Assembly (NCBI RefSeq): GCF_020194175.1
Contig: NZ_JADYVX010000022.1
Coordinates: 62,001 to 126,000, forward strand
From: Bradyrhizobium sp. BRP22
GTDB lineage: Bacteria; Pseudomonadota; Alphaproteobacteria; Rhizobiales; Xanthobacteraceae
Reading direction: 5' to 3'
DNA length: 64,000 nucleotides
This document shows, piece by piece, positions 54,567 through 62,951 of this stretch (position 1 is the stretch's first letter; every line of letters begins with the position of its first letter). The notes under the pieces are model-generated. The model did no database searches, had not been told where the DNA came from, and saw only the letters and a list, made by a program, of their open reading frames with translations. A program made the position numbers and the translations under genes.

Positions 54567-55864
54567 ATGGCACTCATCATTGGAACAGCAGGCGACGATG
54601 TACTGCCCGGCACAGCGGACCCCGATGAGATCTTTGGTCTGCAAGGCAACGACACCATCACCGGATTGGAGGGCGACGACACCGTAAGCGGCGGGGCGGG
54701 AGACGACGACATCGATGGCGGCGCCGGCAACGATACTCTCAACGGCAATGCCGGCGACGACACCGTCGCGGGCGGCGAGGGCGATGATACGATCAACGGC
54801 GGCGCGGGAGTAGACACGCTGTCCGGAGACGCCGGCAACGATACCATAAACGGCGGCGCTGGAGACGACAACATCGACGGTGGCGAGGGCGACGATACCC
54901 TCAACGGCAATGCCGGCAATGACACGGTCGCGGGTGGCGAGGGCAATGACACGATCACCGGCGCCGCGGGAGACGACACGCTTTCGGGCGATGCTGGCGA
55001 TGATACGCTGAGTGGCGGGGTCGGCGACGACACCTTGAACGGCGGCGAGGGCATCGACCTGCTCAATGGTAACCTCGGTGACGACACGCTGAACGGCGAT
55101 GCCGGAACCGATACGCTCAACGGCGGCCTCGGCGATGATACGCTGAGTGGCGGCGACGATGATGACGAGCTCAACGGCGGCGACGGAAATGATACGCTGG
55201 CCGGCGACGCCGGCAACGACACCATCGACGGAGGGGACGGGGCCGACACCGCGGACGGCGGCGAAGGCGATGATACGGTGTCCGGCGGCGATGGCGACGA
55301 CATCCTGGCCGGAGGTGCTGGTGTCGATGACGTCAGCGGCGGTCTCGGCGATGACGAACTCAGCGGCGACGACGGTGCCGACACGCTGGCGATGAGGGCG
55401 ACGACACGCTCGATGGCGGCAACGGAGCCGACATCATGGATGGCGGCGACGGAGCCGATGCGCTGGCCGGCGGGGCGGGAGGCGATACGCTGAACGGCTC
55501 AGCAGGCGATGACGAGCTCGACGGCGGCAACGGTGCCGACACCCTCGATGGCGGTGAAGGCGATGATCTGCTGACGGGCGGTGAAGGCACCGATACGCAC
55601 AACTTCGGCGACGGCACGGGTGCCGAGTTCGGCGATGACGAAATCACCGATTTGGACTTCGCCGACGAGGATGTCGTCAACGTCGACGCGCCTGACGGCT
55701 TCGATCCGACCACCGTTGTTGTCGATGACGACGGCACGAATACCGTGCTCGACTTCGGCTTCGGCACGATCCAGCTCGACGGCATAACGGGCGGAGCAAC
55801 GCCGTTCGAATCGATCGAAGACATCAATAATGCCGCGGGATACGACGTTATCACAGTGGCATGA
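54567..55864 (+). pseudogene. RTX-repeat calcium-binding protein with a frameshift
   Basis: Almost the whole protein is glycine- and aspartate-rich nonapeptide repeats of the type GGxGxDxLx, which bind calcium and are secreted by type I systems. The first frame ends its repeats near 55390 (GADTLAMRATT) and stops at 55493. The second frame carries the repeats on (GDEGDDTLDGG) to a typical type I C-terminus with FGFGTIQLDGITGG and hydrophobic last residues at 55864. Four missing bases in a GGC-rich spot near 55391 explain it. No enzymatic or adhesin domain is present. A sequencing error is possible. Confidence 0.85.
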
Positions 55865-55925
55865 CGATAACTGCAGCGGGGCGGTCAGCCGCCCCGCTGC
55901 TGCATTCTGAAGTGTAGAGTTCTTA

Positions 55926-57259
55926 GTGATATTTCGGCCGTTCATGTATTCGCGCTGCCATCGTGAGATTCCAGCGTCTGGCCAACGATCGTTGCTCGGA
56001 TCGATTCCGGGACGGGCTACTTTTGTCTGGATCGTCGCCTTCAGCGTATCGATCAATATGCTGCTGCTCGTCGTGCCCTTCTACTCGATCGAAGTGTTCG
56101 ACCGGGTGCTCAGCAGCGGCAGCGTCGAGACCCTGGTTGGCCTCAGCCTCATTGCCGCAACCGCACTCATCTTCAGCGCCGCATTCGAGATCCTGCGCAA
56201 TCGCCTGCTCAGTCGCTTTGCCGTTCAGTTCGAACGCCATCTCGCCCCGATCGTCCTTGAAGGCACGATCATGGGAGCCGCCGCGCGGAACGACGGCAGG
56301 ACGAACGCGCTCGTAAAGATCCGCGAACTCCGCAGTTTCTTGTCGGGCGGCCCGGTCGGATCCTTGATCGACGCGCCGTTCCTCCCAGGCTTCGTCCTCA
56401 TTCTCTTCTTCCTGCATCCCTGGTACGGCGTGATAGCGCTGATCGGAACCGCGATCCTGCTCGTGCTGGGCGCCATAAGCCACCGGATTGCGCGCAGGAA
56501 ATCGGGCAGGCGACGCAGGCGGCACAGGCGACGCAGTCGGCCCTCGACGGGATCATCCGGCATTCCGACCTGGTGCGGGCCATGGGCTGGACCCGCGGCG
56601 CCATCCGCGAGTTCATGGATCTGAGTGACGAGGCGCTGTCGCCGGTGGTCCGCGCCAGCGAACGGGTCCACACCATCGCCGCAATCGCGCGGATGGTAAG
56701 AACGATCCTGCAGATCGCTGCGATCGGCTGCGGCGCCTGGCTCGTGCTGCAGAACGAGGTGCTCTCCGGCAGCTTGATCGCGAGTTCGATCCTGATCGCC
56801 CGGACGCTGCAGCCGATGGAAGGCTTGATCTCGGCGTGGCGCGGGCTGACCTCCGCCCATGAAGCATGGAAGCAGGTCCAGGCGGCCGCAATTCCGGTCC
56901 TTACACAAAAGAGAAAGACCCTGCTTCCCTCTCCGTCGGGAAGGATCAAGGTCGAGCGGGTGACATTCCGGACCGGCGCGGCCGATCGAGCGATCCTGGC
57001 CGGCGTGACATTCGAGTGTCGGCCTGCAGAGATGGTCGCCGTGATCGGACCGACGGGGGCGGGCAAGTCGACCGAAGCAACCGTCAGAACCTATACCAAG
57101 CGCATCATGCTGAAATTGGGAATTAACCGACAGTCCGAGTTCTTTTTGCTCTACCATCTCACACAATCTCCTTTCGGTGCGGGCAGGCGTGAGAAGGCGG
57201 CGAGCCACGCTTTGTCGGAATGTCAGCCGAAAGGAAATGATCCTGCGCTGGATAGTTGA
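55926..57259 (+). pseudogene. Type I secretion ABC exporter, frameshifted and truncated
   Basis: The N-terminal part is a PrtD/LapB-type exporter: membrane segments near VAFSVSINMLLLVVPFYSIE and the PFYSIEVFDRVLSSGS motif. A single-base shift near 56502-56506 moves the frame (SHRIAR, then EIGQATQAAQATQS). The second frame runs through the membrane domain into the nucleotide-binding domain and ends shortly after Walker A GPTGAGKST at about 57070. The signature motif and Walker B are missing. The remaining tail (EATVRTYTKRIMLKLGINRQ) is the end of a LuxR-type HTH, in frame. Export function must be lost. Confidence 0.85.
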
Positions 57260-57273
57260 TAAGCTTCCGCCAG

Positions 57274-58290
57274 ATGATGCCTAGGCCGTTCATCATATCT
57301 CAGGGATTCATACGGTCCGTCTCAGCGATGGTGGCGGCAATCGGCTTTGCCTGCTCCGCCCGCGCGGAGAATATAGAGCTGGGAATGCCGGTCGCCTGCG
57401 AGATAGGCCGGACCTGCTATATCCAGAACTATGTTGATGACGATCCTGCGGAGTCGAGCCGCGACTACAAATGCGGCACGCTCACATACGATGGACACAA
57501 CGGAACAGACTTCCGCATACCCTCACTCGCGGCGCAAAGGTCCGGCGTAGACGTGCTCGCTTCCGCAAGCGGCCGCGTTCTTCGCATGCGCTACGGTGTG
57601 CCCGATGGTGCGTTCAGCAAGACAGCGCGCGAGGCCGTGCGCGACGTCGAATGCGGCAACGGCGTCCTCATCGAACATCCCGGCGGCTGGGAAACCCAAT
57701 ACTGCCATATGGCGAATGGCAGCCTGGCGGTGAAGCCCGGCGACGACGTCGCCCGCGGGCAACGGCTTGGCCGCATCGGTCTCTCCGGTCTCACCGAATA
57801 TCCTCACCTGCATTTCACCGTCAGGTACAAAGGGGCCGTCGTGGATCCCTTCGCCTATGGGGCCGCTCCCGGCTCATGTGGCGGCGGAGAATCTCTTTGG
57901 CAGCCCGCGCTCCGCGTCCCGCTTGCCTATCAGGAACGGGCGGTCCTGAACTCCGGATTCACGAGCGGGCCGCCGACCATGGAACTCATTGAGGAGGCGC
58001 GTGTGGACGGGCAGCCCGTATCCGCCGACTCCCCGGCTCTGGTTGTCTTTGTCCGCGCCATCGGGCTGAAGGCGGGAGACGCTCAGGGGCTCGTGATCAA
58101 GGACCCGCAAGGAAAAGTTCTTGCCGACAATCGAGCCGCACCGCTCCAGAGCAACAAGGCGCAGTACATGTTGTTTGCAGGCAAGAAGCGCCCGCCAAAC
58201 GGCTGGGACCATGGCACCTACAAGGCGACCTACACCGTCGAACGCGATGGCCGGGTCCTCTTGGAAAAGCAATTGGAACTAACGCTATAG
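57274..58290 (+). CDS. Secreted M23-family (lysostaphin-like) peptidase
   Basis: A 338-residue exported protein, start MMPRPFIISQGFIRSVSAMV, with a signal peptide ending near ARA-EN. The zinc peptidase core shows HNGTDFRIPS (first His and Asp ligand), GNGVLIEHPGGWETQYCHMA and the second HxH motif HLHFTVRYKG. The C-terminal 120 residues form a separate domain of unknown role. Such enzymes cut peptide cross-links in peptidoglycan. An upstream TTG start at 57256 is possible. It lies next to the decayed RTX exporter but need not be linked to it. Confidence 0.85.
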   Translation: MMPRPFIISQGFIRSVSAMVAAIGFACSARAENIELGMPVACEIGRTCYIQNYVDDDPAESSRDYKCGTLTYDGHNGTDFRIPSLAAQRSGVDVLASASGRVLRMRYGVPDGAFSKTAREAVRDVECGNGVLIEHPGGWETQYCHMANGSLAVKPGDDVARGQRLGRIGLSGLTEYPHLHFTVRYKGAVVDPFAYGAAPGSCGGGESLWQPALRVPLAYQERAVLNSGFTSGPPTMELIEEARVDGQPVSADSPALVVFVRAIGLKAGDAQGLVIKDPQGKVLADNRAAPLQSNKAQYMLFAGKKRPPNGWDHGTYKATYTVERDGRVLLEKQLELTL

Positions 58291-58449
58291 CTGCTTGGGA
58301 TGCCGGCTGAGCGATCCCGTCTCGGCAAGGGCCTATCCTTCTGCCCGCCTTGTTTCCCCGGCTCTCCTTCGGCTCCCGGAACATCTCGCCAAGACGACTC
58401 GGTTGCCGGAATGGCCCGCGCCAGCTATAGGGCGTGGAGAGGAAAAGCC

Positions 58450-59265
58450 ATGGCCGATATGCGCTTGATCGTTGCAGGGGCTGGCGGCCGGATGGGCCGC
58501 GCCCTGACGCGTGCCATCTCGGAGACGCCGGGCGCCGTTCTGACCGGTGCGCTGGAAGCGCCCGGCTCCGAGCTCCTCGGCGAGGATGCCGGGGTGCTCG
58601 CGGGTCTGCCGGCCAACGGCGTCAAATTGTCGGCTGACCTTTGGTCGCTCTCGGCCAATGCCGACGGCATCCTGGATTTCACCGTGCCGGCGGCGACCAT
58701 CGCCAATGTCGCCATCGCGGTCGAGCGTGGCCTCGTCCATGTCATCGGCACCACCGGGCTGTCAGCCTCAGATGATGCTGTCATCCGAAGCGTCACCAAC
58801 CGCGCCGTCGTGGTGAAGTCCGGCAACATGAGCCTTGGAGTCAATCTCTTGGCCGCCCTCGTCAAGCAGGTCGCGAAGTCGCTCGACAATGCATTCGACA
58901 TCGAGATCGTCGAGATGCACCACAAGGCCAAGGTCGACGCGCCCTCCGGCACCGCCCTTCTGCTCGGCGAGGCCGCCGCGGCCGGCCGCGGCATTGCGCT
59001 CGACAAGCACTCGGCGCGCGGCCGTGATGGTCACACTGGCGCGCGCCGCACCGGTGATATCGGCTTTGCGTCGCTGCGCGGGGGCACCGTGACCGGTGAC
59101 CACAGCGTGATCTTCGCCGGCCCGCATGAGCGGATCACACTGTCGCACCTTGCCGAGGATCGCATGATATTCGCGCATGGCGCGCTGAAAGCCGCGCTAT
59201 GGGCGCATGGCAAGAAGCCCGGGCTATACTCCATGATGGATGTGCTAGGCCTCTCCCACCTCTAG
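58450..59265 (+). CDS. dapB: 4-hydroxy-tetrahydrodipicolinate reductase
   Basis: Lysine and diaminopimelate synthesis, NAD(P)H-dependent. The 271-residue protein starts MADMRLIVAGAGGRMGRALT, with the Rossmann motif GAGGRMGR. The catalytic segment is EMHHKAKVDAPSGTALLLGE. An upstream in-frame start is possible but the ATG at 58450 fits the family. The stop codon TAG lies at the edge of the family F repeat at 59261. Confidence 0.97.
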   Translation: MADMRLIVAGAGGRMGRALTRAISETPGAVLTGALEAPGSELLGEDAGVLAGLPANGVKLSADLWSLSANADGILDFTVPAATIANVAIAVERGLVHVIGTTGLSASDDAVIRSVTNRAVVVKSGNMSLGVNLLAALVKQVAKSLDNAFDIEIVEMHHKAKVDAPSGTALLLGEAAAAGRGIALDKHSARGRDGHTGARRTGDIGFASLRGGTVTGDHSVIFAGPHERITLSHLAEDRMIFAHGALKAALWAHGKKPGLYSMMDVLGLSHL

Positions 59266-59319
59266 TGCATGATCCGGAAAGTGGGAACCGGTTTTCCGAA
59301 ATGATCGTGCGCAAACAAG
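59261..59319 (+). repeat. Repeat family F, copy 3
   Basis: TCTAGTGCATGATCCGGAAA and onward to CGAAATGATCGTGCGCAAAC, directly joined to the dapB stop and 14 bp before gpmA. Confidence 0.7.
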
Positions 59320-59332
59320 AACGGAATTTGGA

Positions 59333-59956
59333 ATGAACGATCGTCTTCTCGTGCTGGTGCGCCATGGCCAGAGTGAATGGAATCTGAAGAATCTCTTCAC
59401 CGGATGGAAAGATCCCGATCTCACCGAACAGGGCATTGCCGAAGCCAAAGAGGCGGGCCGCAAGCTGAAGGCACAGGGGCTGTCCTTCGACATCGCCTTC
59501 ACGTCGGTGTTGAAACGGGCGCAGCATACGCTCGATCTGGCGCTCGCCGAAATCGGCCAGACCGGATTGAAGACTTTGAAAAACCTCGCGCTCAATGAAC
59601 GCGACTACGGCGATCTCTCCGGTCTCAACAAGGACGACGCGCGTAAGAAGTGGGGCGAGGAGCAGGTCCTGATCTGGCGCCGCTCCTATGACGTATCTCC
59701 GCCGGGCGGCGAAAGCCTGAAGGATACGCTGGCGCGCGCGCTGCCCTATTATGTGCAGGAGATCCTGCCCTGTGTGCTGCGCGGCGAGCGCACGCTGGTC
59801 GCCGCCCACGGCAATTCGCTGCGCGCGCTGATCATGGTGCTGGAGAAGCTGTCACCCGAGCAGATCCTGAAGCGCGAGCTCGCGACCGGCGCACCGATCG
59901 TCTACCGACTCAACGCCGATTCCACCGTCGCCTCGAAACTCGATCTCGCGGCGTGA
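59333..59956 (+). CDS. gpmA: 2,3-bisphosphoglycerate-dependent phosphoglycerate mutase
   Basis: Interconverts 3- and 2-phosphoglycerate. The 207-residue protein has the phosphohistidine motif LVLVRHGQSEWNLKNLFTGW, NERDYGDLSGLNKDD and the second catalytic His in VAAHGNSLRALIMVLEK. Somewhat shorter than the 230-250 residues of the E. coli form, as is common in Rhizobiales. Confidence 0.95.
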   Translation: MNDRLLVLVRHGQSEWNLKNLFTGWKDPDLTEQGIAEAKEAGRKLKAQGLSFDIAFTSVLKRAQHTLDLALAEIGQTGLKTLKNLALNERDYGDLSGLNKDDARKKWGEEQVLIWRRSYDVSPPGGESLKDTLARALPYYVQEILPCVLRGERTLVAAHGNSLRALIMVLEKLSPEQILKRELATGAPIVYRLNADSTVASKLDLAA

Positions 59957-60483
59957 GCGGCGGTGTCGAGATCTTCGTTCTCGACGCGCCCATACCGGAC
60001 GCAGCCCTCGATCAACTCGCATCGGTTCTCGTCGATTGTGTCGACGGCGGCGCGAGCGTCAGCTTCATGGCACCGTTCTCGCAAGCCGAAGGGCTTGCGT
60101 ACTTTCGTAAGGTTGCTGATGCGGTCGCGTCAGGCGACGCCGTGCTGCTCGCGGCAAAGCGCGATGGCAAGATCGTCGGCACGGTCCAGTTGGGTCTCGA
60201 CACGCCGCCCAACCAGCCGCACCGCGCCGATGTGAAGAAAATGCTGGTTCACCGTTCCGCGCGCGGGTGCGGCATCGGCGCAGCGCTGATGGCGCAGGTC
60301 GAAGCCGAAGCGACCAGACGCGGCCGCTGGCTGCTCGTGCTTGACACTGTGCCGGGTGAAAACGGTTATCGCCTCTACAAGCGCGCGGGCTGGACCGAGA
60401 GCGGGATCATCCCGAACTACGCGCTGTTTCCCGACGGCCGACTGTGCGACACCGCGGTGTTCTGGAAGCGGCTGGATCACTGA
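59953..60483 (+). CDS. GNAT family N-acetyltransferase
   Basis: A 176-residue acetyltransferase starting at a GTG that overlaps the gpmA stop (GTGA). The acetyl-CoA binding segment is KKMLVHRSARGCGIGAALMA, and the C-terminal part has VPGENGYRLYKRAGWTESGI. Acceptor unknown. Coupled to gpmA. Confidence 0.88.
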   Translation: MSGGVEIFVLDAPIPDAALDQLASVLVDCVDGGASVSFMAPFSQAEGLAYFRKVADAVASGDAVLLAAKRDGKIVGTVQLGLDTPPNQPHRADVKKMLVHRSARGCGIGAALMAQVEAEATRRGRWLLVLDTVPGENGYRLYKRAGWTESGIIPNYALFPDGRLCDTAVFWKRLDH

Positions 60484-60516
60484 TTGCGGCGATTACTCAG
60501 CCATAAACAGAGCGTC

Positions 60517-60606
60517 GTATGATGGGTAGAGCGCAGCGAAACCCATCGCGCACCGGAAGCGGCGGCAACGTCGATGATGGGTTTCGCTGCGCTCTACCCA
60601 TCATAC
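60517..60606. repeat. Palindromic repeat, family C, copy 3
   Basis: Arms ATGATGGGTAGAGCGCAGCG and the complement CGCTGCGCTCTACCCATCAT, the most complete palindrome of the three copies, between converging genes. Confidence 0.85.
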
Positions 60607-60624
60607 ACCCTACGAAATCCTTCT

Positions 60625-61518
60625 TTACTGCAACCCGAGCCGCCCGGCTTCCCAGCCGAGCATGGCCTGCTTGCGGGTGATGCCCCAATGATAGCCGGTG
60701 AGCGCGCCGCTCTTGCCGAGCGCGCGATGGCAGGGCACCACGAATGAGACCGGGTTGCGGCCGACCGCGGCGCCGACGGCGCGCGAGGCCTTCGGGCTGT
60801 TGATCTTGCAGGCGATGTCGGAATAGGACACCGCGCGTCCCATCGGGATCTTCAGCAGCGTTTCCCACACCCGCACCTCGAAATCGGTGCCGATCAGGAC
60901 CACGCGCAGCGGCTGGTCCGGCCGCCACAGTTTCGTGTCGAAGACGCGCTGTGCAATCGGCGCCGTGCCTTCGGTGTCCTCCACATAGGTCGCGTTCGGC
61001 CAGCGCCGGCGCAGGTCGGCAAATGCCGCCGCTTCGTCGCCGGGATCGGCAAATGCGAGGCCGGCCAGACCGCGGGCGGTGGCGATCACGATCGCGGTTC
61101 CGAATGGCGAGGGGTGGAAGCCGTAGTGCAGCGTCATGCCGGCGCCGCCAATCTTCCATTCGCCCGGCGACATCGCCTCATGGGTGACGAAGAGATCGTG
61201 CAAGCGGCCCGGGCCCGAGAGTCCCGAATCGAGCGCGGCATCGAGCACGCTCGCGGAGTCGCGCAGCAGGTTCTTGGCGTGGTCGAGGGTGAGCGCCTGC
61301 ATGAACGCTTTCGGCGTCAGCCCGGCCCAGCGCCGGAACAGATGGTGCAACTCGTCAGGCGTCACGCCGGCGGCATCCGCCACCGCCTCGATCGTCGGCT
61401 GCGCACGCCAGCGCTCCGAGATGAAGGCGATCGCGCGCCGCACCGAATCGTAGTCGCGCAGCGCGGCGCTCTGGAGGCCCGGCTTGGCAAGGCGCTGGTC
61501 ATGGATGGCGAGTGTCAT
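60625..61518 (-). CDS. AraC-type HTH plus methylated-DNA-cysteine methyltransferase (Ada-like without Zn domain)
   Basis: The 297-residue protein has an N-terminal AraC-type DNA-binding domain (TIEAVADAAGVTPDELHHLF) and a C-terminal suicide alkyltransferase with the acceptor cysteine in SFVVPCHRALGKSGALTGYH. It lacks the N-terminal zinc/phosphotriester domain of E. coli Ada, so it should repair O6-methylguanine but cannot sense methylphosphotriesters in the usual way. The start at MTLAIHDQRL is preferred. Confidence 0.92.
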   Translation of the reverse strand: MTLAIHDQRLAKPGLQSAALRDYDSVRRAIAFISERWRAQPTIEAVADAAGVTPDELHHLFRRWAGLTPKAFMQALTLDHAKNLLRDSASVLDAALDSGLSGPGRLHDLFVTHEAMSPGEWKIGGAGMTLHYGFHPSPFGTAIVIATARGLAGLAFADPGDEAAAFADLRRRWPNATYVEDTEGTAPIAQRVFDTKLWRPDQPLRVVLIGTDFEVRVWETLLKIPMGRAVSYSDIACKINSPKASRAVGAAVGRNPVSFVVPCHRALGKSGALTGYHWGITRKQAMLGWEAGRLGLQ

Positions 61519-61575
61519 CATGGGGGCTGATTTAGGAGACATGCGGCTGCTCAACCACCCGTTTTCCGATAAACC

Positions 61576-62094
61576 TCAGTGAATCGGATTATAGGTCGGC
61601 CCGCGCTTGGCGGCGTTCAGCGCTGCCACTAAAGCTTTGGCAAAGCTGGCTTTTTCGTCCGGACCCAGGAAACTGCCGATATCGACGCGGCGTCCCCGGG
61701 AAACCAGATAGAGCCGCTCGATGCCGAACTCGGCATCGACCTGCTGCTCGAACTGCACCCACAGGGGATTGAGCACCCATTCCGCGACATGGCCGCGATG
61801 GCTGACCCGGCGCACCCTTAATTCCGACGGCGTCACCGTGATCTCCTCGCACGCCAGGGCCGTGCGGAAATTGACGCGGAAGGCCCAGTAGATGACCAAC
61901 ACGTCCAGGCCGAAGAAGCCGAACACGGGCCAGGCGCCCAGCCACCAGAACACGGCGCCGGCAGCAAAGCTGACCACGCTGACGATGCTCATCAGCACGA
62001 TGAAGCCGGTGCGGCTCAGCGAACGGTGCGGCGTCAACAGCGCGGAAAACAGCTCCGGCTCAAGCGTCGGGTCAAAGTCATTGCTTGCGGTCAT
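61576..62094 (-). CDS. DUF2244 family membrane protein
   Basis: A 172-residue protein with two membrane segments (about residues 30-72: GFIVLMSIVSVVSFAAGAVF, VFGFFGLDVLVIYWAF). The C-terminal domain contains VQFEQQVDAEFGIERLYLVS. Function unknown. Its ATG overlaps the 5' region of nth, which runs the opposite way; the family is often next to nth in alphaproteobacteria. Confidence 0.88.
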   Translation of the reverse strand: MTASNDFDPTLEPELFSALLTPHRSLSRTGFIVLMSIVSVVSFAAGAVFWWLGAWPVFGFFGLDVLVIYWAFRVNFRTALACEEITVTPSELRVRRVSHRGHVAEWVLNPLWVQFEQQVDAEFGIERLYLVSRGRRVDIGSFLGPDEKASFAKALVAALNAAKRGPTYNPIH

Positions 62095-62116
62095 GGCCTA
62101 CCAGTATATGCCGATC

Positions 62117-62881
62117 ATGGCCAAAATCATCCGCGCTCAACGCGCCAGGAAACCCAGTGTTCGATCCGCGCCGAAAAAGCCGGCAAAGAAGCCGGTGGCC
62201 AGGCCGCCTGCGCGCGCGACAAAGAGATCCCTTAAAGCGCCGAAGCCCTGGACCCCGGCCGAAGTGCGCGACGCATTCGAGCGATTCCGCAAGGCCAATC
62301 CGGAGCCGAAGGGGGAGCTCGAGCATCTCAACCCGTACACATTGCTGGTTGCCGTCGTGCTGTCGGCGCAGGCGACCGACGCCGGCGTCAACAAGGCGAC
62401 GCGTGCGCTGTTTGCCGTCGCCGACACGCCGCAGAAGATGCTCGCGCTCGGCGAGGAGAAGCTGCGCGACTATATCAGGACCATCGGCCTTTATCGCACC
62501 AAGGCAAAGAATGTCATCGCGCTATCGGAGAAGCTGATCTCGGAATTCGGCGGCCAGGTGCCGCGCACCCGCGCCGAGATCGAGTCGCTGCCCGGTGCCG
62601 GCCGCAAGACCGCGAACGTCGTGCTCAACATGGCCTATGGCGAACACACCTTGGCAGTCGATACCCATGTGTTCCGCGTCGCCAATCGCACCGGGCTTGC
62701 GCCCGGCAAGACGCCGCTCGAGGTTGAGCTCGGACTGGAGAAAGTGATTCCGGCCGAGTTCATGCTGCATGCGCATCACTGGCTTATCCTGCACGGGCGT
62801 TACACCTGCCTCGCACGGAAACCGCGCTGCGAGGTATGCCTGATCAACGATCTTTGCCGCTGGCCGGAAAAGACGGTCTGA
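62117..62881 (+). CDS. nth: Endonuclease III
   Basis: DNA glycosylase/AP lyase for oxidised pyrimidines. The catalytic Lys lies in the helix-hairpin-helix ESLPGAGRKTANVVLN, and the Asp in AVDTHVFRVANRTG. The iron-sulphur cluster ligands are at the C-terminus (C-x6-C-x2-C-x5-C in CLARKPRCEVCLINDLC). The N-terminus carries a basic extension of about 40 residues. Starts at 62093 or 62108 are also possible. Confidence 0.95.
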   Translation: MAKIIRAQRARKPSVRSAPKKPAKKPVARPPARATKRSLKAPKPWTPAEVRDAFERFRKANPEPKGELEHLNPYTLLVAVVLSAQATDAGVNKATRALFAVADTPQKMLALGEEKLRDYIRTIGLYRTKAKNVIALSEKLISEFGGQVPRTRAEIESLPGAGRKTANVVLNMAYGEHTLAVDTHVFRVANRTGLAPGKTPLEVELGLEKVIPAEFMLHAHHWLILHGRYTCLARKPRCEVCLINDLCRWPEKTV

Positions 62882-62951
62882 GCGATGATCGGTTCTTTCC
62901 ACCGGCAACTGTCTCGGCAGTTCCGTGGCAGAACGACCTGGGGAATGTACC

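Noticed and set aside
54600..55560. Regular DNA repetition suggesting a CRISPR array
   Set aside because: The period is short and in codon steps, encoding Gly-Asp nonapeptides; there are no constant repeats with unique spacers of even length.
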